This document shows positions 1-12,170 of a DNA stretch of 64,000 bases, in pieces. The DNA comes from Aphelenchoides besseyi. Its lineage: Eukaryota; Nematoda; Chromadorea; Rhabditida; Aphelenchoididae. A model generated the notes under the pieces. That model had not been told where the DNA came from. It searched no databases and saw nothing but the letters and a program-made list of their open reading frames with translations. A program made the translations under genes and the position numbers. The stretch covers positions 6,448,001 through 6,512,000 of the forward strand of contig JAMPIQ010000001.1 in NCBI GenBank assembly GCA_024699855.1, given 5' to 3'. Within the stretch, counting starts at the first letter, position 1. Every line of letters starts with the position of its first letter.

Positions 1-341
1 GGCCTTACAAACATTTCATTGGGTCTGACAACACATTGCCGTCTAACTTTTATTCAACTTGTTTCAATCAAATATAAGTGTTCTTTTAATAAACGTTAAG
101 AATAAAAAAACGTGTTTGCAAAAAACCGTCTGCCTCTCGGGTGTGTTTGACGGTCGTCGTGCTTACACGATGTTGCGTTTGGATACAGTTTTTCCAACTA
201 AAAGACCCATTTTCACAGCGCCCAGACGTTTTCGAGCTATCGAACGTTTCTACCAAAATTGCTTCCAACCATTGAACTTGCGTGCTATTCTTGACTATTC
301 TATTGATTTCGAAGGAATCGAACTGAAATAAGTGCGAAAGA

Positions 342-652
342 ATGATCATGTCAAATCAAAGAAACGCTTTATCGATGGAATCTCGAGGTATAGCTTCGAT
401 TAATGCTTGGACTCAATGTGATGATGTCAACTTCTTCTCGTACATCTTCAAACAGAAAATTGGAATAATGATTTGAAGTTGACCGATCGAATTCATTCGG
501 CGGCTTGTTATCGATGCGAACAACCGTGCAGCAAAGATCGAACTTCGTATATCGTTTGTTTTGGCAAACCGACATCTGGAGAATTGACTCTTCAATATGC
601 GTCGGCAATGTCTCGCAATACAATGCTCGTCGAGTTGTTGTTAATGTTTTGA
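342..652 (+). CDS. Possible small gene, two exons, unrecognised
   Basis: Weak model. An ATG at 342 opens a short frame that can be spliced at a GT/AG pair (intron about 388-456) into a second exon holding four cysteines in a CYRCEQPC...VCFGKP pattern, ending at TGA 650-652. The combined reading of about 80 residues looks more protein-like than the overlapping frames because of the clustered Cys residues. An additional intron near 636 followed by a downstream exon is also possible. An open frame upstream (about 170-331) could be an earlier exon, but I could not join it without a stop. No signal peptide or family is recognised. Confidence 0.28.
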
Positions 653-1290
653 GCCCCTTGAACGTGGAAAGCATCAATGATAACCACCGACAAATCGTCA
701 GTTCTTTAGTTCCAAATTTGAATCAAAATAGTCTTTCAGGAGCAATGATCGGATCTCTCCGATTAAACAGTCGAAAGTTTATTCTTGTTTAGTTAATGTT
801 TTTTGTAAGTTGAATAAACTTTGAAAGTTCTTTATTGGTTTGTACGAATTTAATGTAACAAGGACCTTCGTAAAATTGCCCACGTTCTTGAATCACCTAT
901 TGAATTAACTTCCTACGGTTAATTGATAGTACGAGTGATGGTTGCAAACGAAGCGAATTGAGTTAATGTTCGACATTTTTCAATTCCGTCGAACTCTCTT
1001 CCTCATTAATTCGATTAGACGATTTGAGTTCAGGAACTGCGTCGTGTAATTGGACAGAAACACCAAACAGACATTTTACAGTGCATACATTTGCACGCAT
1101 TCTGTAGCCATTTGGTCATAACCGGACAGATCGATTCGAGTTAAGTTTAGTCCAAAATACGCAGTTCATTTGCATTGGTGGTTTTTGATCGACGTGGTTG
1201 ATTATATCGTTTGAAATGGCCGTCGTTCCCTACCATTCGATGGTGTATCGTAAAAAACCGTATACGCTGAAACGAGCATGACAACAATTC
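653..1290. other. Intergenic stretch, no supported gene
   Basis: Short frames on both strands lack coherent exons or a recognisable domain. The segment probably holds the 3' end of the preceding weak gene (AATAAA-like sequence near 814) and the upstream region of the APMAP-like gene. Confidence 0.5.
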
Positions 1291-2702
1291 ATGATCGTGT
1301 TTAGAAGAAGACGATTGAACTTTGCTTTTTGGGTTCTGCTTCTCTTGCATCTCAGCTTCTTACTCACAACTTTGTGGCTCGTGTACCGTCTTTTGATTTC
1401 TGATTTTAACCCGAAACCAGTTCGGTAAGTTCAAAATTACAACTAGATCAACAAGACTTTCGCAGATTAGCGGAACCGCCGCTACTAGAAGGCGGCTTGC
1501 AAGAAAACCGTTGGCTGCAAAACGCGAGTTTAATCGCCAAAAGTCAAGTACTCGGTCCCGAGTCACTGTACGTCGAAGAAAGTGAGTTTAAGACCCGACG
1601 ATCATGTATATCCTCGCCAAGACACAATCTATACCGGAACATGGGACGGAAAAATAGTTAAAATCGTGAATGCGACGATAAGCAAAGTTTTACGTTTGGT
1701 CGAATGTGATTTGAAATGCGGTACGCAAAAAAGCATGTACGTTTGCAGGCAGAATTTCAGGCACGTACGAAGACGAGCCGATTTGTGGTCGTCCGATGGG
1801 TATTCGTCGATTGAATTCTCGCGAATTTGTGGTTGCCGACGCGTATCTGGGGATTTTTGTTGTGAACTTCGAAGACGAATCGATTAGACGGATTTTCACA
1901 TCAAATCAAACCATCGATGAAGTTGAACCGCGGTTTCTCAACGACTTGGATGTTTTGAACGAGCATACGATAATTGTCAGCCACTCGACGGCCAAATACG
2001 ATCGTCGGCGCTATTTGCTAGTTTTCATGGAACAAAACCCAAATGGAAGGTCAGCTGAGTCAAGACGCTTTAACGACCCAATTTCAGATTATTGAAAGTG
2101 AATGTAAACACCGGAGAGGCCGAGATATTGGCTTCTCGTCTTCGTTTTCCCAACGGCGTCCAGATTCATTCCGATCGAGAATCCGTGCTTGTTGCTGAGA
2201 CCTCAATGGCTCAAATCCGAAGGTCTGAAATGTTCGGTTGGCTAATCAAGAAGACTTTAGAATTTTCATTTCTGGTGAGCGAAAAGGACAATCGGAAATC
2301 TTCGCCCAAAACCTTCCGGGCTACCCGGATAATATTCGTTTGTCAACGAACAAAACGCTTTTGATCGGATTGCAGAATCCTCGACTACCATTCGAGACGC
2401 AGATTATCGACGCGACAGGCCCTCGGCCGTGGATGCGAAAGTTTCTGGCGGCGCTAGTGCCCGAAAGATTTCTGCGATTTGCAATCAATTTGATTTCTCC
2501 GAGCTATGGATTGGCTATTGAATTGGATCTAAATGGAACGATTGTTCGTTCGTACCACGATCCTGATGGCCGAATTAACGACATATCACAAGTAACCAAA
2601 GAGCTTGGTTAGTTAATAACTTTTTTGCAGATTTCTGATCACAATGGCTTCTTGTATTTGGGTTCTTTTCACGGCGATTACATTGCAAAGGTTCCGAAAT
2701 AA
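1291..2702 (+). CDS. APMAP-like protein (strictosidine synthase-like six-bladed propeller)
   Basis: Seven exons give about 386 residues, close to the roughly 416 of human APMAP. Introns at about 1425-1465, 1582-1621, 1694-1748, 2050-2087, 2223-2260 and 2592-2630 total a multiple of three with the exons. An N-terminal hydrophobic segment (residues about 10-35) after an Arg-rich start predicts a type II membrane anchor. Family landmarks follow in order: LGPESLYVEE, YTGTWDGKIVKI, EPICGRPMGIR, VADAYLGIF, LRFPNGVQ, VLVAETSMAQIRR, LPGYPDNIR, SYGLAIELD, YHDPDGRI and a terminal LYLGSFHGDYIAKVPK. Members of this family are membrane-anchored esterase or lactonase-like proteins of the ER and plasma membrane; the substrate here is unknown. 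The plant-type strictosidine synthase reaction is not implied. AATAAA overlaps the stop region (2697). Confidence 0.9.
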
Positions 2703-2840
2703 ACACAAACTCTTTTCTCCACAAAACGCACACACAACCGAATACTCTCAACTGCATGCGCCAACTTTCCGTCGTTTTTTGAGCGCTTTCGTGTCGCCTG
2801 AGAGAGAAATAAGAGAGGACTCAGCTCACGTGTCGATAAG

Positions 2841-2912
2841 TCCAATGTGGTCTAGTGGTTAGGATTTGTGGCTTTCACCCACAAGGCCCGGGTTCGATTC
2901 CCGGCATTGGAA
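2841..2912 (+). tRNA. tRNA-Glu (TTC)
   Basis: Full cloverleaf: acceptor TCCAATG pairs with CATTGGA, the T arm carries GGGTTCGATTCCC, and the anticodon loop CTTTCAC between TGTGG and CCACA gives anticodon TTC. No intron. An internal A box (TGGTCTAGTGG) is present. The discriminator base is A. Confidence 0.96.
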
Positions 2913-2982
2913 GAAGTTTTTTGCATTATATAAAGATAATACAAGGGGTTGGTTTATCTTACTCTTATGTCAATCTTTTTGT

Positions 2983-3520
2983 TCAAAGCAACTGATCGTT
3001 AGTGAAAATGGGCTCGTGATTCACTCCGTTGTGTTCGTATTCGCGTTCGGGCATTTGACGAGCCACTTCCTTCAACGTGTTATCGGCAGACATCTTTTCG
3101 GCACTTCGATCTCGAACAGGCAGTGATGGATCAGGTTCTTTCAATTTTGCTAAACTCATCGAACATATTAATTGATGTTATCTGATCACCTTGTTTGTTA
3201 AGTTCTTTCCCGTTTTTCTTTACTCCGTCGTTTAACTGTCGAGTTTGACTCATCGCCTCTTTGACAACATCGGGACTTTGCAACTCTTGACCCTTTTGCG
3301 GCGAATTCTTCCGACTCGTCACTGAACCTTTGCCCTTCTGAAAAGGTCTGCAATAGAAAGATCGAAACTAAAAGTTACCTTCTTGCTAACACACTTACAC
3401 ATCCAAATGATTAGATGGCTGCGCCAAGAGCACACGAGTCGAACGACCGGTTCTCAACGTAATACGAGACCAAGTGAACGATTTGAAGATTCTTTCTGGT
3501 CGCTCAAGAAAATTTGCAGA
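2983..3520 (-). CDS. Hypothetical protein, 5' end unresolved
   Basis: Three exons on the minus strand (about 3520-3399, 3347-3190, 3149-2983) join in one frame and end at TGA 2985-2983. The reading is hydrophilic and rich in Lys, Glu and Gln; it starts near ...FLERPERIFKSFTWSR and ends ...HGVNHEPIFTNDQLL. No signal peptide or membrane segment is visible. The first exon shown has no in-frame ATG and begins at a good acceptor (TTTTCTCAG), so an upstream exon is missing. That exon must lie under or beyond the oppositely oriented gene that starts at 3567. Family not recognised; a cytosolic or nuclear adaptor-like protein is only a guess. Confidence 0.6.
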
Positions 3521-3566
3521 CTGAGAAAACCAACCTCAAGATTCTCCGATCATTGATGAGGAACTG

Positions 3567-4028
3567 ATGTCGAGCATGCAGGCGCTCAACTTTTTGTTCC
3601 TATTACTTATCCTCGCTTTTCACCGAAGCACCGCAAATACCACCACTGCAAAGCCGACTTTCAATCATTTCGATTATGTTCCGTTGATTATCGAAGCGGT
3701 TTTCATTTGTAAGACTAACATTCAAATTGGAAATCGAGTTGTTTTAGGCGTTTTTGCGATTGCAATGGGCATCGTCGAGTTCTTGATTCGTGCGGAAATC
3801 TTGGCCAAAGAAGACGCTCGCGGTCCGACTAAAATTCATCTCCAGCATTTGCAGGTAGCTGATGTTAACGTGACATTGAAACCTCTGTTTCAGGAGTACA
3901 AAGAGCAGGAAATAAAGTTTCTGGAGTCGGGTGGACAAGCGAATCTCGTTCGTACACCTCGATCCAACAAATCGACGGCCCCTGCAGTTGCGATTGTGCA
4001 ACCCGAAATGGTCGAAGTGGCTGCGTGA
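3567..4028 (+). CDS. Small secreted or single-pass membrane protein, unrecognised
   Basis: Three exons (introns about 3709-3747 and 3855-3893) give 127 residues. Residues 1-23 form a signal peptide (NFLFLLLILAF core, cleavage near TAN). A second hydrophobic segment, VFAIAMGIVEFLI at about residues 45-62, is probably a transmembrane helix, so the protein would have a short lumenal N-terminus and a Lys/Glu-rich tail (EYKEQEIKFLES). A downstream ATG at 3576 is an alternative start. Transcribed away from the minus-strand gene whose first seen exon ends 46 bp upstream. No family recognised. Confidence 0.62.
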   Translation: MSSMQALNFLFLLLILAFHRSTANTTTAKPTFNHFDYVPLIIEAVFICKTNIQIGNRVVLGVFAIAMGIVEFLIRAEILAKEDARGPTKIHLQHLQVADVNVTLKPLFQEYKEQEIKFLESGGQANLVRTPRSNKSTAPAVAIVQPEMVEVAA

Positions 4029-4726
4029 TTCCCAACAAGTTTGACATCAACAATAAACTGACGATAACCGTTGGACTTTTTACTGTGGACAAGTTGAGCT
4101 CTTCGCTCACATTTTGGTTCATTTATGAACGTTCCGGTTCCCGATGTCCAACAGTTCGTAAAAAATGTTACAAAATTGCTGATAAGAAACGATTGCGCAA
4201 TTCCAATCACGTCGCTGAACTCGACGACTAAGTGGATTAACTCATGCGTCAATGTAAACTCGATTTGTTTCCAGTCGATTTGACACTGCAATTTCGTTAA
4301 ATTGACCTCCGTTCTTTCGCCTACAAAACGACGACTAGTCGGTTCCTGAGTTTTGAAGTGTCTTCCTTAAATGGCGGCAGTTTCAAAAAATTTGATTACC
4401 CGCAATTTCGATCCACAACTTCGAACAAACCGAACGGTCGTCGTTCAGTTTAACGACCCTCGAGTTTACGTGAAAGATCGTGAGCTGATGGTGGAATTTC
4501 GTTTTTTAATCATAAACTCGAGTTTACGACTTTCGATTTAAGAAAAGTCGTTGGTTTTAATTGTTCTCTCTGATTGACGACCTTGTACTTCTTTTTGTAT
4601 GTTGTAGTTGCTTTTGTTGGATTACTTTTGTAATCATTTCGAGTCTTGTGATTGAAGTCGCAGGAACACGAATCTCTTTGTTTATTCCGTGAGTACTGTG
4701 GTTAAGTTCGACGTTTTCAGTTGGCT
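4029..4726. other. Intergenic; 5' region of the anion transporter
   Basis: No exon-like frame is supported. A TTTTCAG acceptor at about 4714-4720 sits directly before the transporter start and could be a trans-splice site. CTCGAGTTTACG-like words recur near 4460-4530 without forming a clear repeat array. Confidence 0.4.
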
Positions 4727-7700
4727 ATGGATTACCAGGCAATCGGTCCAACTCGCAACGAAAACCCAACGAACGTTTGTGTGAAGACTTATTGTGACAA
4801 GTTGGTTGAGATCCGATCGTGTTGCATTCCGTTGTGGAGGTGCGTTCATTCGATAAGCAGAAGTAATTCAAAAGTTTCAGAAAGGTTTTGTTGCATTACA
4901 TAAAACCGTTTCGTAATTGGGCGAATTGCCATGAGTCATTGTGCAGTTTCTTTCCGATTCTACATTGGGCCCCAAAATACTGTCCGAAGTCGCAGTTGAG
5001 TGGCGACGTTGCTGCTGGAGTTATGTCGGGTATTTTGAATATCACCCAAGGTAAAGCGTACAACGAGAACACAAGAGATTGGATACTTAGGAATTGCTTA
5101 TGCGATATTGGCGGGTCTTCCTGCAGTCAGTGGACTTTACGCCACTTGCTTCACGTCGTTTTTGTATCCATTCTTTGCCTCTTGGCCGCATGGAACCATG
5201 GGTAAGCTTATTGGCATTTTATGGTTTGGTAGTTTTACTTTAGGTCCATTTGCTATCGTTCAAATGATGTGCGGTGCGGCAATAAAAGGAGTTATGGAAA
5301 CGGTATGAGTTTATGTAATCTACTTGCTTGCAAAAAACAAAATGTACGACAAGGAGACTTGGCAAACCATAAAGGATGATCTAGAAATACGAGAATCTTT
5401 GATTTGGTAGCAAAAGGGATTTTTAAATTGTGCACATTGAGTATTGATCTTGATGGCAAAAACATTAACCCTAGGAAGAAGACTGAGATTCTGAAAATTC
5501 ATAATTTGCATGTCCCAGTTGATCGATTTTGCAGTATCATGGAGAAAATCGAACGGTTTTTGTTGACGAAGAGACTTTGGCCCTAATAGATCCGACGACT
5601 ATATCATCAGCTCTAACATTCACTATAGGACTTCTATGTGTAAGTGACTGCTAAGAAGGTCGTTGCGACTGCGATATTTTAGGTTCTCTGTGGTATGCTG
5701 CATATGCAGTTTTTGGCTGATTATTTTTCGGCCCCGTTAGTTGGCGGGTTTTTGTTTGGAGCGACTTTCCATATTCTGGTTCAGCAGTTTGATGCGGTTA
5801 TTGGTGTGAAAAAGCCGAAAACTTCGGGATTCGGACAACTGTTTAAGGTTCTTGAAATCATGATTATTGACTATTGGAAAATTTCCTAGGACCTATACAA
5901 CATCTGCACGTTAATCCCTCAGGCGAATATGACAAGTGCTCTGATTGCTGCTTGTGCTTTTGTGTTTTTGGTTGTTTTCAAGATCTTGCTCCATCCACAA
6001 TTAGAGAAATATGTGAATAAGAAGATCAACATCTCGTACGAATTGATTTTGGTAAGAGTTCTTAACAAACAACAAATAGCGTTGAGAGTTTCAGGTTGTT
6101 TCAAGTACTCTAATTTGTTATATGATGCAATTGGACACTCGACAAGACGTAAAAGTTGTTGGATCAATTCCGCGTGGACTTCCGATGCCGGCAATTCCTC
6201 AGTTCTTCCTAATGGGTGATCTGTTTTGGGAAGCCGTTGCCATTATCATTGTTCAGGGGGCAATACACATGTCAATGATCAAAGTGATGAGTCACAGATT
6301 GAACTATCGGGTGGACGAAAATCAAGAAATCTATTGTGTTGGCTTTGTACTTGTTATCTCGTCCTTTCTTCCCGTTTATTCGACTTCCAACGCGTTGAGT
6401 CGACCGCAGATCTTAGTTGAGTGCGGAGCAACTTCACAGGTAAAAAATGTTAACCGTAGAATGGTCGAAAAACTGTGAACTTTAATGCTTGAGATTTGCA
6501 AGAAAGTCTAATTGATTGTTAGAACCAGAAATTACCGCAATTGTGTCCAAAAACATAGCAGTTAAAAACTGTTTAAATCAAAGATCAATAGTCATAAGAA
6601 ATTGAAAGTTTAAAGAGCACTTAGTGTATTCAGACAACTGCGTTAACTTTAATGAGCTTAAGAGACGTGTTGTCATTGCCGTTCGAAGCTCGTCGAAATG
6701 ATTTTTGATCAACTAAATTTGAGATTAAACTAATTTATCTTATAATCATTCACTAATGTCATGTTTAGGTTCATAATTTTGTTGCCGGCACAGTTGTACT
6801 GATCGTTTTGATTGCCGCTGGGCCGCTTTTCTATTGGTTGCCAATGGTAAGTGGTATGTTCAAATTGAAGGTCATGTGTTCGTTTAGCCGGTCCTTGCTG
6901 CAATTGTTATCATTTCGTTGCGTAATTTGTTTATTCGCGGTTACGAAGAGATGATTCAGTATTGGCGATTGTCTCGTTGGGATTTCGTAGGCTAACATAT
7001 GGAAGTTGAAGTCATTTGAATCTCGTTGCAGGTCATCTGGGCAGTTGCTTTCTCAGCAACGATTGCGGACAACGTTATTTGTGGATTAGCAGTTGGAATT
7101 AGTTTCGAAATGTTTTCGATTGTATTGCGTACACAAGAGTAAGGTTTGAAGTTGAGTGAATTGATAATCTCGAATTTAGACCCCGATGGAATGCTCAGTT
7201 CGGTAAGAAAGACGATTCTATTGACGTTTGTGTCTTCACTTTCGAAGCGATGTTGTTGTTCACCAACGCAGAACGATTCAAGAGCGCCGTGCAACAAGTT
7301 CTCGGACTTTGGGATAAGGAGGAAGCGTCAAAAACTGTAAGATGCAATTAAGATCATGTCCTTTTAGTTTTCAATGTTTTTAGACTTCAAAAACATTTAT
7401 TTTTGATTGTTCGGCAATGGTCGAAATCGACAGTGTTGGAGCACGAGCCTTCAAGCAGATAATGGATGAGATACAGTTGGCGGATTGTGAAATCTTCTTC
7501 GTTAAAACGTCAAGTGAGTTGAAAATAGCCACCTTCTGCGTATTTTGTTGTTTCAGAGGGTCTTTTTTACACAATGGAGAAGGAAGGTGCTAAGTTTAAC
7601 CCTCGTCACATTTTCGCTAAAGTCGACGATGCAATGGCATTTGCACGATGTCCGCGTAAAAGTATTTCCATTGGATATGCAACTAAGAAAGGAGGCCTTA

Positions 7701-7783
7701 AGGGTCTTCCCGTCACAATGGACTTTGAAGAGTTCAAACGTGATCGTCGTACAAGTACGGGAAATTTCACTGAGTCGCCTTAA
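4727..7783 (+). CDS. SLC26-family anion transporter (sulfate permease type) with STAS domain
   Basis: A multi-exon gene starting at ATG 4727, six bases after a TTTTCAG acceptor (likely trans-splice site). The family core is clear: a cytosolic N-terminus, then SGDVAAGVMSGILNITQG and GIAYAILAGLPAVSGLYAT at TM1-2, many further hydrophobic segments (SSALTFTIGLLCVLCGMLH, LVGGFLFGATFHILVQQF, AVAIIIVQGAIHMSMIK, VAGTVVLIVLIAAGPLFYWL), and a C-terminal STAS domain beginning near DVCVFTFEAMLLFTNAERF and holding FIFDCSAMVEIDSVGARAF. SLC26 proteins exchange anions such as sulfate, chloride, bicarbonate or oxalate across membranes; substrate cannot be read from sequence. Two introns are much longer than usual here (about 5303-5534 and 6440-6768). 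AATAAA follows at about 7817. Confidence 0.93.
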
Positions 7784-8005
7784 ACACCCTATATGTCACG
7801 AAGGCGAAAATGATACAATAAACCAAAAATAAAGAACACGTTTATATCGTTTGAGTGTCAATTCCATTTGGACACGCTGATGATTAGTTTGTTTGCTCAT
7901 TAGAAACCTGGGACGCCAATAGAAACGTGTTCGCCCTGTGGTTGCTCGCTGGAAAGTCGCAACGAACACGGCGATCACTACGAAGAAGTGGAGCGAGAAG
8001 ATAAC

Positions 8006-8077
8006 GCGCCAGTGGTGTAATGGTCAGCATGGATGCCTTCCAAGCATTCGACGGGGGTTCGATTCCCCCCTGGCGCA
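8006..8077 (+). tRNA. tRNA-Gly (TCC)
   Basis: Acceptor GCGCCAG pairs with CTGGCGC. The A box TGGTGTAATGGTC and T arm GGGGTTCGATTCCCC are standard. The anticodon loop CTTCCAA gives TCC. No intron; discriminator A. Confidence 0.96.
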
Positions 8078-8577
8078 GCAGACCTTTTGGCTCTTTACGT
8101 GACCAATAAAACTGATTTTGCTTGGGAATCTTGCTCCTTCGTGCTTCATAACGCTGATTGTAGGAAGCGCAACCAACTCCTAACTAATCATGCAGACCCA
8201 AGTTTTTGTTGTGCTGCAACAATCGAACGACTTTGGAAAGTTTCACAATAAGAAACTTGAACAAGAAGGACACAAACTTTGACTCGGTTTACTGCAGCAA
8301 TCGAAATTGGAGTGGAAAAATCATTTGGGTGTTTGATCTCTGCAGCCCAAGAACATTGTCGGCAATGCAAAAATGATAAAGAACCAGAAGCACAAAGCAA
8401 ATCCGATCAAAACTGAAAACAAAACCCTACACTTGCCATGAGCTTGACGTTTACCAAATCCGATGATTCGATTCGTTGTTTTTTTAGTAGCAATAATGTT
8501 GTGTCTATTGCGTCCATCAACCCACGCGAAATAAGTTTTGCTGAAAATAAGAGAAGCGATAAATTGGACACGTGCAA
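8078..8577. other. Intergenic, no supported gene
   Basis: Only short overlapping frames without splice-consistent continuation. It separates tRNA-Gly from the 3' end of a minus-strand secreted-protein gene. Confidence 0.45.
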
Positions 8578-8974
8578 TTACGATAAGATGGTCTTGTTAT
8601 ACTCATTTAGAGCGGTATCTGTGTTATCTGAACCTAACTGCCCTCCTACTTGAAGTTCAAAGCCCTTCTCCAGACAAATCTTCGCGAATTGAAAAACGGC
8701 AATCGCAGAAATTGGTCTTCCGTAGTCAGTCTGAAAATTGTCGTTATCGTCAATATGCTTTTCTACGTAGGTCGTGGTCGCATCAGTATAAATTTCGTAA
8801 TTAAGCTTGCCAGCAAGCTTTTTAAACTCATTCAGTAGTGCTGAAATAAGAAAGTGCAAGCTCGGAACTGTGATTTAACTCACCGCTAATTTTGGCGCTC
8901 GGTTTCTTGGATGTTGCCGCTTCCATAGTCAGACCGATGACACCGACGAGTAAAGCGAGGATGGAGAAGTTCAT
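8578..8974 (-). CDS. Small secreted protein, unrecognised
   Basis: Two exons (intron about 8883-8841) give 117 residues in frame. The N-terminus NFSILALLVGVIGLTMEAAT is a typical signal peptide. The mature part is mixed hydrophilic with ALLNEFKKLAGKLNYEIYTD and a terminal glycine-containing GQLGSDNTDTALNEYN segment; only one cysteine is present (AKICLEK), so a disulfide-rich fold is unlikely. A TTTCAG acceptor lies ten bases upstream of the ATG, consistent with trans-splicing. The frame extends upstream to a possible ATG at 9136, but that part lacks a signal peptide and the internal start is preferred. Family not recognised. Confidence 0.6.
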
Positions 8975-9299
8975 GATCGAAACCTGAAAGAGCACTTCAA
9001 CCTGAGAAGCAGCAGAAGAACTGACCTCCGTCCAGTCAGCAAAAACGAAGTGATCTTCGAGTTCCAACCGTTTTTCCGACTGCGCGTCGAGCAAATAGCA
9101 AGAAGAACCGTTTAGGTTTCTTTGGGTTTCATGCAAATTTGATTCGCTTAAGTGCGAGCAAATGATTTCGTTTTGGTGGCAACTCTCCGGAAGATTCTAT
9201 TCATCGTTTACGGAGGAAATCGGAGGATGATTCAAATCGACATTACGAATCGTTTTCTATTTGAAGGAAGTTTCCGGAAGAGAGTTCAGTTTTGTTGTC

Positions 9300-9976
9300 A
9301 TGTTCCTCATTTTGTTGCTTGTTTTCTGTCCGTTTGTTTCAAGCCAATCGCTTCAGACGCTGTGTAGTGAGTTCTGTACCGATGGAACGACGGTCGACAG
9401 AAATGGTGGATGTCCACGTGGTCAGAAACTGATGCCATTACTCTCGGTTGAGTCGTTTAACATCACCGGCGAACTGAAATGCCGTTGGTTTGACGAGGGG
9501 CCGTCGAATGCAAAGGTAACGCTCTTCGACCGCTGTGACGAGAAAATCTACCGAGAAATTGCGTGAGTTCGTTTCATCGTTCGTTCATTTCATTGCAGTT
9601 GTTTAGAAGAACAAAAGTTTCAGAAAAGGCGCCATTTGAGTTTAGTCTCATCGGACGCAACAAAATCGTGCGAAGTGACCTGCTACTGAAAATTCGTCAT
9701 GACTGTGCTAAGAGATCGAATTCGCTCGGTTACCGTGTGTCAATCATCGACCTACGACAGAAAATCGACTGTGATAGTGATTGTCAACGCACGTGCAAGC
9801 AACTGCGAGGTGTGAAACACTGTGGTTGTAATTCTGATGGTTCATTGATGTCGAAACTCGGAGATCTAAATTGTTCATTGGTTTGTGCTCCGGAAAATGA
9901 AAAAAGATGTTTGCCGGATTGTCAAAAACGGACTTATTGTACGATTAATTTGAACTTGGATTTGTACTATTTATAA
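9300..9976 (+). CDS. Secreted cysteine-rich protein, unrecognised
   Basis: Two exons (intron about 9563-9606, acceptor at TTGTTTAG) give 210 residues. Signal peptide MFLILLLVFCPFVSSQ, then two Cys-rich blocks: an N-terminal one (LCSEFCTDGTTVDRNGGCP) and a C-terminal one with CDSDCQRTCKQLRGVKHCGC, LNCSLVCAPENEKRCLPDC and YCTINL. At least 16 cysteines in the mature chain imply multiple disulfides and an extracellular location. The acceptor choice is forced: the closer TTGCAG would put the downstream cysteines out of frame. Family not recognised; a nematode-restricted secreted protein is plausible. Confidence 0.72.
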
Positions 9977-10021
9977 GTCTTTATTCATGAATCGTATGGA
10001 GATAAATGTCGTTGAAAAGAT

Positions 10022-11634
10022 CTACAACTCGGTTCTTGAGTTTTGATTCCCAAATGAGTTGGCTGACTTTGTGGGTCGTTTGATGTTCAGATATTGATCT
10101 GCATCTTTGGGATGGTCGGGAATAAGATCGCACACGAGACGAAGTTGAGTAAACTGAGCTTGAATATCCTGACAATAATCTTTGAGGCAGTGGAGAATGT
10201 TGGGCGTGGGACTTGGATCTTCGCAAAATTGGTATTTTTGCTGGAAATTAACTTATTAAGAACAGGAATTCGATCATGAACAAACCCCGAAAATCTGCAG
10301 TTTTGTACAAAACTGTTTTGGTATCATAATCTTCTGGAGCATTTTGATTCCAGTGTGATACGTTTCCTCAGTTTTCGATAGGCATTGCTTGTAGGGAAGA
10401 GCGAACGGAGAGGTCGAATTGCATGGTGGATAAGCGAGGCAGAGTTCTGTGCAGAAATTCGGAATCAACGTTGCGTTGAATATTTGGAAAACCAATTCGT
10501 AGACTTCAGGAACCAGCAGAAACTTGTGCTAAACCATTGATATTCAGTGATTAGAAAAATGAATGTGTAACTTACTTCCAAAAGAGTAGTTCCTGTCATG
10601 CAAAACTGACAAGTGAAGCATTGCGAGGCGTTGTACTTATCGACAACATTCTCAGGTAACGACACGCCAATCAGTTCGCTATGACAAGAAGGAAATAGCA
10701 GCGAACACAAGGTCTCACTGCTGGGAAAGTGGGTTAAAAACAACTGGAGAAATAAATGATCTTCTTTCTGAAAATAAATAGAATAAATTTAGTGTTGCAA
10801 GTTACCGGAAAACTGTCGATTATGCTCATTGCCTGTTGTCGAAATGCTTCAACCACTTGATGGCAAGCCGGACAGAGTGGTCCGGCATAATTTGTTGCAA
10901 AGTTGGCAAGAAAACCGTGTAGCTGTTCGGGTGTGACCGAAGCAAAAGACTCGAACTTTGGGCCGTTACAAACTTCTTCTTCCATTTGCAAGACTCGCTG
11001 CAAATTTGTTGAGAAACGTAAATAGAACATAACCTACTGTCCATTCTCGATAGAAGTTGAGTACCGGATCGTTCTCTTCGTCCGAGTATTGAAAGAAAGA
11101 AGTAAAGACCTGATCTAAAAATGCATTTAATGTTGGAAAATGAAAATAGTCACCTGAATCGATAGTTGGATCGGGAAACATTGGAGTTGAGATCAGATCA
11201 CCGCATTGACAAAGATCCTCGTCACCGTCGAGTTTGTTTGGTGATTTGAATTCGAAGTTTTGCGCTTTTTCCTCCAACTCTTTTTTTAATTTATCTCTTC
11301 GTCCAAACTCATGATCGGCAATTCGAACACTCATATCTTGAAGAGTTTGAAGACCCAATCGAAGTTCATTTTTACAGTCTTCGACCTGAAATCGGACATT
11401 GACCACCTAGTTGACTGACGCCGAGAGGTTCTTATCAGTTTCAACAGCAACCAAATGTGCAATTTTACTAATTAGCTTTTCGAAAATGTTGTTTTACAAG
11501 CACTTCAATGAAGGAAAACTCACATTATAGCGATTTGGCACCCGCAGACCATCAACCGTGATTGAAGAGTGAAAACAGAGAACGCAAAACAAACTTGAGA
11601 TCACCAATTGTTGTCCACGGATCGATGTCAACAT
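10022..11634 (-). CDS. Secreted multi-exon Cys-rich protein, unrecognised
   Basis: About seven exons on the minus strand, from ATG 11634 to TAG 10024-10022. Exon 1 encodes a signal peptide (VISSLFCVLCFHSS). Further exons carry paired cysteines: EDLCQCGDLIST, GPLCPACHQVVEAF, ETLCSLLFPSCHSEL, QCFTCQFCMTGTTLLE, FCTELCLAYPPC and, after a final 45 nt intron, QFCEDPSPTPNILHCLKDYC. The last exon is found only by splicing, since the unspliced frame would stop at 10274. CxxC pairs spaced by helical segments suggest a saposin-like or redox-type secreted fold, but the spacing does not match a family I can name. The first intron (about 11523-11409) is the least certain join. Confidence 0.7.
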
Positions 11635-12170
11635 CCTCTTTGGCTACGGTGACAGAGGTTGTTGGTGGAAATCAGAAAATTAACCGAACTATCTCGATCC
11701 TCTGATTTGACAGAAAACGCGAATCAAAAGTGAGACAAAAATTGTGCACAACAGCAGCAGTTTTGGAAGTCTCCAACTGCGTTATCAGTCCTCAGGTTGG
11801 GAGACTCTTCACATAGTAAATTCAAAGCGACTGAATGATTAACGCTAAAAGAATTAAAGACGAGGTAAAGGAAGATAACACACTTTTTTGCAATTGTCGT
11901 CCATTCGGTTGTTTGGGTACGAAATTTGTATAATTTGTGCTTGTCTTTGTCGCACAGATTTTGAACTCAAATTTTTTCGAACGTACATTTTGTGCACACG
12001 AGTTTTAGTTGTCAGTTGATGACTAAAAGATTAAGGGTGACGACGTAAGTCTCATGAGCTAAAACCGTCAAACAATCTTGTTGCATAACAACCAAAAGTA
12101 TTCTCATTGAAATTACAGTAAACGTTCCCAAACTCGTTCGCGTTAGCAACTGAAATGGACGTCAAATCCA
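11635..12170. other. Shared upstream region of two divergent genes
   Basis: Lies between the minus-strand secreted-protein gene and the vitellogenin promoter. No exon-like frame supported. The half proximal to vitellogenin carries the boxes listed in the next entry. Confidence 0.4.
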